The notes under the pieces: generated by a model
Databases searched by the model: none
Told to the model about the DNA's origin: nothing
Seen by the model: the letters and a program-made list of their open reading frames with translations, nothing else
In this document: piece by piece, positions 30,803 to 42,800 of the stretch
Layout of the letters: every line of letters starts with the position of its first letter
How positions within the stretch are numbered: the stretch's first letter is position 1
Translations under genes and position numbers: made by a program
NCBI GenBank assembly: GCA_039545355.1
Contig: BCJJ01000014.1
Coordinates: forward strand, 375,914 to 439,913
DNA: 64,000 nt
Reading direction: 5' to 3'
Source: Trichosporon coremiiforme
Taxonomy: Eukaryota > Basidiomycota > Tremellomycetes > Trichosporonales > Trichosporonaceae

Positions 30803-31757
30803 CGTGGAGACAAGGGGAGGGCAGCAAAAGGGACCGATCCACATTGCCTGCGGGCTTTGCAGCGGCCAGACTGGGTAGCGATCACTCAACTGCGAGCGTC
30901 CCCGTGGCTTGTGGAGCGTTAACGACGAGCTTGATCACAAGCCACCTGTTCATCTAGCCATATCAATGTATGTAGAGCTTTGTATCGATATGATGTATAT
31001 TCAACTGCACGAGAATGCGGATAACGCGCCAAAGCGCAGAAACAAGATGGAGGCTTATCGGCAGGAGGACGGCCGCGGAACTGCGGCTGTTGACGCCGCA
31101 ACGCCCCGCAAACAACGCACGGGTCCCGTGATTTGTGATTGAAGCCGATCGAACATGTGGAAAGGATGGCCAAGAGCCCGCCTCCCAAAGTGATTGGCAG
31201 CCTCTTAGCACAACTGGCGCGACTGCGATGCATTGAGTCGACATCTCATGCATACCGCGGAGTAGAAGAAGTAGTGTAGTTCGGATGTTTCGACGGCAGT
31301 CGCGGTAAATAAAGCGAGCTTATCAAGCAACCATCGGCGATGGCCGATATCGAGTTAGCGCGATTACGTTGTTGACCGATTGGAGTTGGATTTTTCGGAT
31401 GAGCTCTCCCGCAGCACGCAGCATTTGGCGCACAAAAGTCTGGGCAGTTCTAATGGTGCAGGGACACAGGGCGTGCGTTATGGCATCTGCTCAGGATCGA
31501 GCCAGTACCTGATGAAGCGTACGCCAATCTGCCAAGCGTGCCAGGCGACAAGCGTGGCGCAAGCGACAAGGCAGGGATCGGAAGAGATGGGCGAGATGGG
31601 CATTCCAGTTCTCCACCGCACGAAGACGCCCCAGACATCCAGCATACCTTAAAGGGGTCATGACGATCAGCTGTTGTCTTTCAAATTTCTCCACTCACCA
31701 AACTGCCTTGCTCCTTGTAAGCTACACACGTATTCGCAACAGGTCATCGACGTTAGC
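30803..31757. other. Intergenic stretch without recognised genes
   Basis: The 955 bp hold the 3' end of the membrane-protein gene and the promoter of the aminotransferase. No RNA gene or coding motif was recognised; open frames are short and biased differently from the neighbouring genes. Confidence 0.4.
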
Positions 31758-33376
31758 ATGGTCGAGTCCTCCGCCATCGAGCCCGACTCCAAGGTATCGT
31801 CGCCGTTCCAGACGTCGCCGCGGGCGCGCTCGCCTTCGTGCGCTGCCGCGCCCAACTTTCTCAGCGATCGGGCGGCCAGCACAGAGATTGACGGGAGTGA
31901 GTAGATACACCTTCGAGAGAGCGGGTGCGTCAAGATGTCCAGCTGCCTCAGGTGAGCGACAACAGCTGACAGCAGTCCGCGGCTTGATGCCTCTCGAGAA
32001 ACCCGGCGTCATCACCTTCCTGTAAGCTTCCGCCTTCGCGCGATACAGCTGACAACAGCGCCGGCCGTCCTAACCCGACAACGTTCCCGTTCGAGAGCAT
32101 CACGCTCAACATCAAGCCTCCCCTTGACGGGCGCTCCTCCGAGTCGACTGCCGTGCAACTCGACGGCCCGACATTGAACGAGGCCCTGCAGTATGGCCCC
32201 AGTGCCGGTCTCTCCAGCATTCGCGGCTGGCTCACCGACCTGCAGGCGCAGGTTCACAAGCGCGACCTCGACGAGAACTGGGCCGTGAGCTTGGGTAGTG
32301 GCTCGCAAGACCTGATGAGCAAGGTGAGTCTTGCCCACCCCCTCCAGCTCGAGCGCCGCCGATAAGGAGCTTACATCAGTGCTTCCAAGCCGTCCTGAAC
32401 CCGGGCGACCCGATTCTGGTCGAGACACCAGTGTACTCCGGTGTTCTGCCGACGCTGCGCCAGCTGGGGGCCAAGTGCATCGAGGTCGACGTCGATGACG
32501 AGGGACTCAGTGCCGAGCGCCTAGCCGCCATTCTCGACAACTGGCCGGCGGGGGAGAAGAAGCCGCGCGTCATCTACTCTACGCCTGTCGGGTGTAACCC
32601 CTCTGGCTGCTCGAGCTCGGCACAGCGCAAACTCGACGTGCTCCAGGTCATGAAGAAGCACGACCTGCTGATGATGGAAGGTGAGTTCGCGGAGCCAGTG
32701 TAGCTGCGCAGCCCAGCATAGCTAGGTACGTTCGACTCAAAGCTGACACCCAGACGACCCGTACTACTATCTCACGACGCCTCTGATCCCGTCCTACTTC
32801 GAGCTGGAGAAACAGGTTTTCCCCGAGGGCGGGCACGTCGTCCGCTTCGACTCGTTCTCCAAGCTGCTTTCGGCGGGCATCAGGCTTGGTTTCGCGACGG
32901 GACCCAAGGACATCCTGCACGCGATCGACGTGCACACGGCCGGCGCGAATCTGCACACCTCCGCACTCGCGCAGGCCATCGCCCATTCCTTGCTTTCGCA
33001 CTGGGGAATCGACGGGTTCCTGTCACACTCTCGCGCCGTGTCCGAATTCTACCGCGAACGCCGGGACAAGTTCGAGGCGACGGCCAAGAAGGAGCTGGGC
33101 GACCTCGCTACGTGGGTCTCTCCCGTTGCGGGCATGTTCCTCTGGATCGACCTGTCCCCCGGCGGTATTGAGGATAGTTACAAGCTCATCCGCAACGAGG
33201 CGCTCGCGAAGGGTGTGCTTGCTGTGCCTGGGGCTGCGTTCTACCCCAGTGGCAGGAAGAGTCCCCATGTCCGTGTCAGTTTCTCGGTCATTGATCTCGA
33301 TGACGAGTCGCCCGAGGGCTTCCGTCGTCTTGCTGCGGCCATTCACGAAAAGCGCAAGGAGCTTGGTCTCGAGTAG
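31758..33376 (+). CDS. ARO8-type PLP aminotransferase (aromatic / 2-aminoadipate)
   Basis: This is a fold-type I aminotransferase of about 457 residues, using pyridoxal phosphate to transfer amino groups, most likely from aromatic amino acids or 2-aminoadipate to 2-oxoglutarate. Five exons (31758-31896, 31976-32021, 32059-32323, 32380-32680, 32754-33376) join in frame. Landmarks are ALQYGPSAGLSSIRGWL, GSGSQDLMSKCFQAVLNPGD, VETPVYSGVLP, IYSTPVGCNPSG, MMEDDPYYYL across the last intron, and the PLP lysine in FDSFSKLLSAGIRLGF. The C-terminal domain ends with HVRVSFS and the regular tail. Exon 2 is only 46 nt. No mitochondrial leader is obvious. Exact substrate (ARO8, ARO9, kynurenine or lysine pathway) cannot be told from sequence alone. 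Confidence 0.88.
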
Positions 33377-33494
33377 CCCTGGCGCCAGCTAGGCATGAGC
33401 TGAGCGTAGAAAGGAATCGTATATAGAACAATCAAACGCCTGAACAATCCATAGTCCTGCATAAAACTTAGATGCGAAGAATATGTCTATTGCT

Positions 33495-34847
33495 TCAACT
33501 GCAGCGCCATCGAACATACTCCTCGGGGAGGATGCCGCCCCACCGCGTTCCGGGTGTATGTTCCTCCTCGCCCAGGAGGTACAAATCAAGCCCCCTCCTC
33601 GGCATGAACTGAACTCTCCACTTGGCCGCTCGTGGCAATAGTGCAGAGGCGGGCAGAGGAGCGGTCTCGGGCGGATGCGGGTCGCTCGGCAGCGTGTTCC
33701 TCGTCACCATCTCGAGCGCGGCGTACAGGAAGTGCAGCGCCGGTTCGGGACGCCATCCCCTCTTCTGACCCGCGACGATACCCGGGATACGGAGTGTCTT
33801 GAAACTACGCTGGGAAGACAGGATACCCGCGTCGGTCCTGAATCCCACGGTGACGGTCTGCCGTTAGCTAAGCTTAAGAGCAGATGGTGCGGAGCTGGGG
33901 AAGGACGTACCGGTATACCGAGCAGGAAACTCTGCGCCCAATGCTTGAGCAACTTCTTGTGGAAGATGTTGTCCCCCCTCTCGTCGTTGATGACCTTGTT
34001 CGTCTTGAGCTCGACGCATTTGTTCAGTCCCGGATTCGGCGTTCCAGGAGACACTGTGGTCAGCCAATCTATCCGACGACTTCTAGCATACCGTCGACAC
34101 AGTCAACTTCGCCGCCGATAGTGACGGGAATCTCGCCGATGGACGACTCGACAATGCTGCTGTCAGCTTTACGACTGCGTCGAGCTATCTGGCCAGGGTG
34201 AAGACTTACTTGCACCACTGCACGTTCGTGTTCACTGTCCCGGACCATCCTTCCGGTCCGTCCACCTCCTCAGGACCCTCAGGATAGGTCGAATATGCCT
34301 CGTACGCGTAACCCATATAGCTCGGTAAAGCCCAAGCTTTCTGCGCCTCGAGTCTGTCTCGTCAGTTGGCCCGCGCCTCTTAGCTCACCGCTTAGCCCTC
34401 TCCTCTGGGGGGTCGTACAGCTCAAGATATACAGATCCGTTCAGCGCAACAGCGTCCATCGCCCATCCCTCCGTCTCAAACGGGGCCGTCATAAACCTGG
34501 CTGTCAGCTCCCGCACCTCTGCAAGCTAGCCACCTCATTGAAACGTACCTCGTCAACATGCCACGCCAAGTCACGACTCCGCCCGGTTTCTCCCGCCCAA
34601 TCCTCTGAATGCTCTCTACTAAGCCATCCAGGTGCTCTTCCACACTCTCGTCACGGTCTATCCGCTCGTTTGCGCCGTACGTAAGATCAGCACCCACAGG
34701 TGCAGGGCGGTAATACGCCATACTCGCGTCACCGGGGACTATCCGTCGGTCCGGGAGGTGGGAGTATGTGCCCAGTAACTTTGGCCGGGCATACGATGGT
34801 GGTGGGGGAAGATGTCCCGGGGGTAGGGCGAGGTGCTCGACCGACAT
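33495..34847 (-). CDS. RAI1: Rai1/DXO family RNA decapping nuclease
   Basis: The family removes incomplete or non-canonical 5' caps from RNA; Rai1 also stimulates the Rat1/Xrn2 exonuclease in the nucleus. The gene runs from [12 protein letters not shown] at 34847 to TGA at 33495 through six exons; introns are 40-60 nt. Family motifs are present in order: [10 protein letters not shown] (across intron 1), [10 protein letters not shown], the metal-site [16 protein letters not shown], and [10 protein letters not shown] after the last intron. These correspond to the GxEVD, ExK and GxR-type active-site motifs, so catalytic capacity looks intact. C-terminal [12 protein letters not shown] is also typical. 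Dxo1-type paralogues cannot be excluded, but the compact length favours Rai1. Confidence 0.88.
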
Positions 34848-35158
34848 GACTCTGCGTGTTCGGCGCGCTCGGTGGGCCTTCGCGGCGAGCTTTCGGATCG
34901 GACGGGATATGGTGGATGTGTAATGGCAGGTGTTGTGTGGAGGCGGAGGAAGACAGGTGGACCACAAAGGTGGAGGTTAGTCACCTTTCCTCATGACAGC
35001 CACAGCCTCTGCTGGACACCGCGTCGCCTACCCTCTGAAGCCTCGTTACACAGCTGATGCATGCAGTAGTCGTACACTCCCCTCGTCCTCTGCCTAGCCT
35101 ATCCTGCGTACAGAATCACACTTAGCCATACCGAGCACGTGTCACGTCTTGCGTCTAT
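34848..35158. other. Intergenic region between MOB4 end and RAI1 start
   Basis: Both flanking genes are on the minus strand, so these 311 bp serve as MOB4 3' end and RAI1 promoter. I recognise no specific element. Confidence 0.35.
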
Positions 35159-37197
35159 CTATTCCTCGTTGGGGACGGGCGAGTTCGACCCGCCCGAGCC
35201 ACCACTACCAGCTCCCTCCTTCTTCAGCGCCTTGCCCTTCGTCTTCTTTGGCGAGCGAGGGGCGCCGCGAGCGCCCTTTCCTCCTCGCTTGGGAGAGGCT
35301 GTGTTCTTCGGCGAGATGGAGAGCAGCTCGCTCTTCGGCGAGGGCAGGAGCTCCGACTTGGTGATCTTTGGCGGAGAGACGGGGGTGGCAGAGGGGGCTG
35401 CAGCGTCCGTGTCCTCGGCGAGGATGTCGGGGATCGTGGACGTAGACGTCTTCGGCGACACGGCTTCGTCGGCCCGGTCGAGCTGGATCGGGATAGAGAT
35501 GTCGGTGGCAGGAGTCTCCTCATTCGTGTCTGGCGCATCGGCGACGGCCTCCGAGCTGTCGGTGCCAGTGTCGGCAGCCTCGGGCTGGGGCTTCTCCTCA
35601 TCGCCGACGTACACCGCACTCTCGACACTCTCCTTCCGCGCCATACCGAGCACAGACGGCGAGAGGACGCTCTCCGTGCTCGTCGGCGAGGTCGAGAACG
35701 TGCCCGAGGCGTTGGCGTCCGGTCCAGTCGCCGCGAAGACGCTAGCGCGCGGAGCTTTTCCGCGCGATAACGTGCCGCGCCCCTTGCCGGCCACAACCTT
35801 GGACTCCACCTTGGGCTCGACCTTGGGCGAGTCGTTCAGCCCATCGAGGGCTGCACGCGTGCTGGGCGGGCTAAGGGACTCGGAGGCCTGAGCGGGCGCC
35901 GGTTTCCCCTTATGGGGCGGCTGCACAGGGGATCCAGACCACCTGTTAGGCGAAAAGGACCCCCGGCCGCCCGCCACTCCCTTTGAATCGTCTTTCCGCT
36001 CGGACTCGGCGGGGGCCGGGACCTCGATCGGCGCAGTCGCGGTCTTGTCTGCATCGCTTCCCTCGCTGGCGTTGCCAGGGCTGGCGCCACTGGCGTTCTC
36101 GTGTGCCGTCGCAAGACCAGCAGCTGGCTGGTCCAGAACACTCGTCGTATTCCCGGCATCAGCGTCGGCGTTCTCCGGCTCGGGCTCCTCGTCCGAGCTG
36201 TCGCGCTTGTCGTTACGGTCGTCAGAGTCGTCATTGGGCGTCACCACCTCGTATCCTTCGGGAGGGATCAGGAGCAGGCCAGCGCCTAACAGCTCGTAGC
36301 GCTGGCAGAGGGCCGCGAAACGCGCATACAGCGACGTCTCGGCCTCGGACGTCGCGAATGCCTCGCGGTGGTGGAAGTATGCGTGGGAGAAGATGCGCGA
36401 CAGCCGGCGGAACAGGGACGGGAAGTGCGTGAGCGAGGCATGGGGGATCTGCAGCCTCGAGGGGAAGTAGTTGGAGGAGTTCAGTAAGGCGGTCGTCGAG
36501 TCGAGGCTGGCATTGTTAGCACACAATCAGACTTCTACTTCTCGGGTAACGGCGTAACTCTGAAACGTGACAACTCACGTATGGAGGATGTAGTCGATGG
36601 CGCAGCACTTGTCCGTCCCCTCACCGCCGTGCGCGACGCAGAGGTACTGCCACTCGTTGGCCTTCATCTCGGGGCATGTCTCGTGGCTGCACAACAGCTG
36701 GAGCTGGGTGAGAAGTGGAGTGACGTCTATCGGTATCCGGCTGCGGTGGAGTCAGCTTTCAGCTCACGCGACTTGGTCTGAACAGTGAGCTCGACGCGAC
36801 GGCGTCCGTCAGAGCCGTGCAAGACGTACCGAAGATGCTCATAAATCCACTGTCTGTCAGCGTTGTTTGGTTGTCGGGTAATGTGCTCACGACGTGACGA
36901 TCGGCAGCCTTCGCGTTGTCCGAGGGCACCTCGACGAGACCCTTGATGTCATGAGGGTCGTGCCGGACCTTGAGCGACAGGTATTCTGAGAGCTGGAAGG
37001 GTCCATCAATCGCCGAGAGGGGAGGGACGGGGGGCGAGGGCGGCTGTGGCGGGAGGTCCTGTGAGCGTTGTTAGTAGATGTCATGCATGAAAACAAGAGT
37101 GTCGCGATGCATGAGCGGTGTAACTCACGACGAGTTTGGACCCCCGCTTGAAGCGGTAGGCGAGTGGCCCCCTCGTCTTCTCGGGTGGAATGATCAT
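35159..37197 (-). CDS. MOB4/phocein-like protein with long disordered tail
   Basis: MOB4 (phocein; Mob3 in filamentous fungi) is a subunit of the STRIPAK kinase-phosphatase complex. The gene starts MIIPPEKTRGPLAYRFKRG at 37197 and crosses several short introns: RHDPHDIKGLVEVP, WIYEHLR, then CPEMKANEWQYLC, CCAIDYILHTLDSTTALL and NSSNYFPSRLQI, FRRLSRIFSHAYFHHREAF. Cys and His residues of the MOB zinc site are present in these blocks. After the MOB fold (about residue 260) comes a disordered tail of roughly 360 residues that animal MOB4 lacks. It is rich in Ser, Pro, Ala and acids, and its last 80 residues carry repeated SPK sites and basic patches (SPKRGGKGARG, SPKKTKGKALKK). The final exon covers 35159 to about 36510. 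Confidence 0.88.
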
Positions 37198-37715
37198 GAG
37201 TGAATGATGAAGGTGAGCGGGGTCGCGTCAAGCGAGACCACCCGGACGAAGTGAAATGAGCGTTGGGTTGAGAAGGAGGTGTGGTGAGTGAATAGGTGAA
37301 TAGGTGGTGGTGTGTTGATGAAATGCGAAGGGACGAAACGACAAGACGAAACGAAACGCGCAGGCTGGGTCAACTCAGCTGCTAGTGTGCGCGGTGGGTT
37401 AGTGTTAGTGTCCGGTGTGTTGTGCTGTACGGGGCCAGGACTTCATACAGGGCGAGACAAGTCCAGGCGCCCCAGGCGGAGTCCTACCGCGCATGACGTG
37501 CAAGGGGAAACCGCTTCACCGCCCAAGCTGAGACGCACAACGCACACCCCACGTGGAATATACCTCCGCTGAATTACTCATCATTTCTCCCAGCCTCACC
37601 CACCTCACCGGCCACTCGACCTCGACCACTCGGCAGTCGCCACTGTTATCGACCTCCGGGTCTGGCTTTCGACTCGGCCTCATCCTCCACTCCCGTTGTC
37701 GACCCGCAGTCCACC
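37198..37715. promoter_or_regulatory. Divergent promoter region, MOB4 / TOA2
   Basis: These 518 bp separate divergent starts. The TOA2 side is pyrimidine-rich (about 37570-37700). No TATAAA is seen. Confidence 0.35.
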
Positions 37716-38288
37716 ATGTCCGCTACCGACAACAAGGGGCAGACCTATTACGAGTTCTACCGTGGTTCCTCGTGAGCTATCCCGGGTTTGAGAAAGCTGA
37801 CATGGCAGCATCGGAACCGCGCTGACGGACGCTCTCGATGAGCTCATCACGTCGGGCGACATCCCGCCCCAGCTCGCCATGAGGGTTCTCCAGCAGGTAT
37901 GCTTAACGCACAACGATCTCAGCTGACAGCAGTTCGACAAGTCGCTCACCGAGTGTCTTCAGAAGGGTGTCAAGCAGAAGACGTCCGTCAAGGTGAGTCC
38001 TTCTCCGCCGGTCATCCACACAGCCGGCATCATCGCAACACCCAGCTGGCGCTCCCGTGGATATATACAAGCTGACAAACAGGGACATCTGTCGACGTAC
38101 CGCCTGTGTGACGATGTGTGGACGTTTGTCGTGAAGGACCCCCAGTTCCGCATGGAGGGAACTGGATCATCGTGAGTTGTCTGACCCTTGAACAGTCCTA
38201 ACTCTTCAGTGGCGAGCTCGTGACCGCTCCCAAGATCAAGATCGTTGCGTGCAAGTCTGGAGATGCGACGGACGGCCGTCGCGGATAG
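37716..38288 (+). CDS. TOA2: TFIIA small (gamma) subunit Toa2
   Basis: Toa2 is the small subunit of TFIIA, which stabilises TBP on promoters. Five exons (37716-37771, 37809-37896, 37933-37992, 38083-38171, 38210-38288) join in frame to 123 residues, the expected size. The helical N-terminal half reads [20 protein letters not shown] and the block [17 protein letters not shown], and the beta-barrel half has [16 protein letters not shown] and the closing [13 protein letters not shown]. Introns interrupt the protein every 20-30 residues, a dense arrangement for such a small gene. Confidence 0.95.
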
Positions 38289-38500
38289 ACAAGAGGTTAG
38301 GCTGGGTTCTGAGAGCTCGCGCCGCCGACAATGTAGACACTCAAGCTTATGATGTATGTAGCTATAATCAGCAGAAAACAGGACGCACGTTGCGAGTGGG
38401 CAATGAATGCATGAAATTACAGGACTTGGATCTATGACAAACATCTCTCGTTCTGAGATCTGCGACTCTCCTCTCTCTCTTTCTCTAATGCTACTCCGAC

Positions 38501-39385
38501 CTAAGCTGCCTCGGCAGCCTTGGCCTCCTTCTCCTTGGCCTCCTTCTCGAGCCTAGCCTCGAGCTTGGCAAACTCATCCTGGGCAATCTTCTCCTCCTCC
38601 GTGACAAACTGCTCGACGGCCTGAACCTCAGGCACGTAGTGCATGAGCATGCGCTCGATGCCGTTCTTGAGCGTGACCTCGGAGCTAGAGCAACCACGGC
38701 AACTTCCCATAAGCTTGAGGAAGACGGTGCCCTTGTCCTCGTCAAAGCCACGGTACTCGATATCGCCTCCGTCCTCTTGGATAGCGGGGCGGACACGCGT
38801 CTCGAGCAGCTCCTTGATCATGGCGACAACATCAGAGTCCGAATCGAGGACACGCGTGTCCTCTGCTCCCTCGCCCTCGGCGTGCTCCTCGCGGAAGAGC
38901 TGCGCGCCAGAGGAAAAGTGCTCCATCAGGATGGCAAAAACCTCGGGCTTGAGAATGTTCCACTGGAACGAGTCGTCCTTCGTGCAAGTGACAAAGTCGG
39001 GGCCGTAAAAGACACCGACGATGCCCTCAATGTTCAGCAGGCGCGTGGCTAGCGGCGACTTGAGGGCGGAGCGGAGGTCGAGGAACTCGTACGTCGAGCC
39101 CTTCGTCACTGGCACGCCAGGGATGAACTTGAGCGAGTCCTCGTTCGGCGTCGTCTCAGTCTGGATGAACATGGTGCGCACTTAATATCAGTTACGATAG
39201 GCTCAGAGTAACTCACCCTGCTGAGGCTGGCGCGAGGCAAGGCGGACGGCGTTGATCCGCGGGCGGGTGGTGGAGGAGAGATTCCGCGCGGCGATGCGCA
39301 TGGCGGGGAAAGCGGGGCGGACAGCGACTGCTGCCCGGGGCAGAGCCGCGACGAGGCGGGATGAGGAGGCGATCGCGGAACGCAT
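38501..39385 (-). CDS. NFU1: Mitochondrial iron-sulfur scaffold/carrier Nfu1
   Basis: Nfu1 delivers 4Fe-4S clusters to mitochondrial targets such as lipoic acid synthase. Two exons (39385-39217 and 39180-38501) give 282 residues. The N-terminus is a strong mitochondrial leader (MRSAIASSSRLVAALPRAA). The Nfu N-terminal domain follows (MFIQTETTPNEDSLKFIPG, LLNIEGIVGVFYGPDFVT) and then the NifU domain with RPAIQEDGGDIEYRGF and the cluster-binding pair of cysteines in GSCRGCSSS. A Glu/Ala/Lys-rich helix of about 45 residues at the C-terminus extends beyond the usual fold. The cluster motif CxxC is intact. Confidence 0.95.
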
Positions 39386-39834
39386 TTTGGGCAAGATGTC
39401 GTAGAGAGCAAACGAAAGTGAAGATGTGTGATGGAGGATGCGAAACTCGAAAGTGGAGTGGACGTAATGGACTCTTGATCCGTGCAAAATACCGGGTGCG
39501 CCGGGTCAGGTCAGTCACTTTGTCAGCCAAATAGCCTGGCTCGAATTACCCCGCCGTCCATTGGCCCGAGCCGACAAGCCGATGAGCCGAGTTCGCCACC
39601 CGAATCTATATCGGCCTCCCCCTCCGTGCCCAGGACAAGTACCATCCTTTCGCCGTAGTGCCCGTGACATCAACAAAACTATCTGAATGCCGCACGGTGC
39701 ACGTTATGCATGATGTGATGAATCTATGTTAGGAGTTGATGGGATGCAGTGCAATGCAGTGTCTTCTGATGGGTGGCCGCAGTCACACACGTGCCGCGAC
39801 TTCTATAACGTTCTTCTAAGCCTTCCTACAGCGC
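39386..39834. other. Intergenic region between AAA ATPase end and NFU1 start
   Basis: Both neighbours are on the minus strand. The 449 bp should hold the ATPase 3' end and the NFU1 promoter; no specific element is recognised. Confidence 0.35.
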
Positions 39835-42800
39835 TTACTTGTCTGCGCCGTCCGTGTCCACACGTCCGAATCCCTTCTGCGTGAGAGCCTCCTCACCGAA
39901 TCCGAAGCCCTTGCCGAATCCGCTCTTCTTGCCCTTCTTTGTGCCTCCCTCGCCGTACAGCTCCGCCCACTTGCGGAGCTCACCAATCGTACCTTCCTCG
40001 CTCGAGCTGGGTCGGATCTCGCCCAGTGCCGTCTCGAAGTGCTTAGCCCGTAGGATACGAGTCAGCTTCTGAGACGAGATGGGCTCGATGGACTCAGCCT
40101 CCTCCGCGTTCTCCTGCACGGGAGAGTCGGAGGACTCGCTGGAGCTAGGGGCTCCAGCTCTGGCGTCTTGAGCAGTGGCCGACGTAAAGAATCCTCTTTG
40201 GGTCAGAGCCGCCATGCCTCCAGCCTTTAGGCTGTCCAGAGCAGCCTCGTGAGCAGCCTCCAGCATCTTGGCGGCAGCCGAGTTGCTCATAGTGAGGTCC
40301 GCGGACATGTGCGGGGTAGCCTCGACCTCACCCTCCGTAGCGATGGCGGGCAGCTCCTCCTTGGGCTGCTTCGCCGGCTCGCTGACAGGGTTACGGTTGC
40401 CACCGGTGTCGGGGTGGTGCACGCTTCCAGAGGCATGGTGGACAGGCTTAACTTTGGTAGCCTTCGCACCGTGCTTCTTCCATGGCACAACGACGTCGTC
40501 CTTCACACTAGCCAGAGCTGCTGCAACACACAGGTCTGATGTTAGCAGAACCACGGAGATGGAACTCACGCTTCAGGTCAGATCCAGAGAAGCCCTCGGT
40601 TCTCTTCGCAAGCTTGCGCAAGTCGACATCCGGAGCGAGGTTCTCGTTCTTGAGCAAAATTTCCAGAATGGCTGATTGTCAATTTGCAATCCTAATTATT
40701 CCAACTCACCCTTGCGGTCGTCCTCGGTGGGCAGATCGACCAGCAGACGACGCGGGAGACGACGCAGGATGGCGTCGTCGAGATCGAACGGCCGGTTGGT
40801 AGCTCCGACGACAACAACGCGGGCATCGCGGTTGGCGCTGGCAGAACTGAGACCGTCCATCTCCTGCATGAACTCGGTCAGGATCTGGTTGTGCGCCTTG
40901 GATCCGCCGGACGAGTCGCGGGCCGAACGGGCGCCGAACAGACTGTCGACCTCATCGATGAACACGACACAGGGAGCCAGTCGGCGAGCAAGAGAGAAGA
41001 CAGCCTTGACGAGCTTCTCACCCTCTCCGACCCACATGTCGTTGACGTCGGAGGGCTGGATGGCGATCATCCTTGCGCCACTCTCGGCGGCGATGGCGCG
41101 CGCGAGAAGCGTCTTACCGGTTCCGGGAGGACCGAAGAGGAGCGCACCGCTCGTGACGTGGTCCTTCAGGATTCCGCCCTGGAACGCCTCGGGGAAGAGC
41201 AGAGGGAGCGAGATGACCGTTCGAACCGCGTCGATCGTCTTGAAGGGCAGGTGAACGTCACCAAACGACGCGGCCGAGATCTTCTTCGGGTCGACGATGC
41301 AGTGAAGCAGGCGCTTCTCATGCTTGTTCAGGTCCTTCGCGTTCTTGACGTCCTCGACGGTGCTATCACCAGTGCCCTTTTCAGCCTCGGTGGCATCAGC
41401 CTTGCGCTGCTTCAGCTCGGCGTCAATGTAGTTGAACACGGTGTCGCGGATGGCCTGGTTGGAGTCGTAGTGCTCGTTGCGAGCCTCCTCGATATCCTTC
41501 CAGGTGAGAGCGATGCGCTCCGTGTTCTCCGGGTCCTTCATGGCGGCCCGACCGACGGCGAAGCTCGCTAGGTCAACGGCCTCCTTCCAGGAAATGATGA
41601 ACTCGCTCCACTCGGGAGTACCGTTGCGACGACGCTCCAGACGACGAGCACGACCACGGGCAGGGTGTGTCGTGCCAGGAACGCCAAGCATGTCCCTCGG
41701 CTCCTCGAGAACAGCACCGAGCTGGCTGACCGCCTTCGTCATGATAGCAGCGTTCAAAGCCCGCCGGCGAGTGTGACGCTCATGCTGCTCCAGAACACGG
41801 TCACGGTTGGCAGGGACGACGGGTACGACCTTCCAAACAATGGAGTTGTTGCCGCCCTGGTCGCCCTTCGACTTCTTGCCGCCGGTCAGCATCTCAAGAA
41901 TGGGGTTGGCGGGCGCCTGAGAGTTGGGGGACGAGGAGAATGCCGGCAGCAGGCGCTGGTTGCTGTTTAGTCAGTTTCCATCCGTCCAACTCCAACTCAC
42001 TGTCCAGCGAAGATTGCGTTCAGGCGACGTTCCTCACGCCGCTTTCTGGACTCCATATCCCGCTCTTCACCGCTCCACCAGAGCTTCTCCGACTCGCCAC
42101 GCTCAGATCCGTCAATGACATTGATCTGTCCGACGGAGGCGCCAAACGCCTCAATGACACCGCGGATCCTCTCCTCGTGACCGGGGTCTACCGTGTCGCT
42201 CGGCTTCATGAATTCCTTCATGTGAGTTGGGAGGAGGGAAGGCGGAACGGACAGGACGATGGTGGTGGGTTTCGTCGTCGTCGGCGCCGCGGCGCGAGTA
42301 GCCTTGGCGTTCTTGGGCGTCTTCGGCGGGGGAGGGCCGCGGCGGCGCTGTCGGACAGCCTCGAGGAAGGAAGGCCACCAGATCTCGAAAGTGGGCGACA
42401 TGGCGGAGGTAGACTCGAGAAGGATGACACGGCGGTCAGCGGCATCGCCCTGCGGGTTCTGCATGTTGATGATCGAGCTGAAGAAGTTGACCCAGTCCTC
42501 GTTGACCTCTGGTCTGCGAGGTCCGGGCTGCATGCCGCCGAACTGCTCGCCACCGGCGACGGCGAACATGGGCAGCCGGATCATGTTCGGCATGCCGTGC
42601 GGGTCCTCCTCTCCGTCCATGCCCTGCTCGTCCTCGTGGCCTTGCTCCTGCTGAATGTCTTTCTCCCGGGCCTCCTGGGTCTGGAACAACGGGTTCACCG
42701 ACATGGGCAAAGCAGGGGCAGTTACACCTGAGCGTCAGCTTACCAGCGGAGTTGTCAAAACTCACCTGTATCAGCTAGCGGAGCTGATGGTCCGTCAAAG

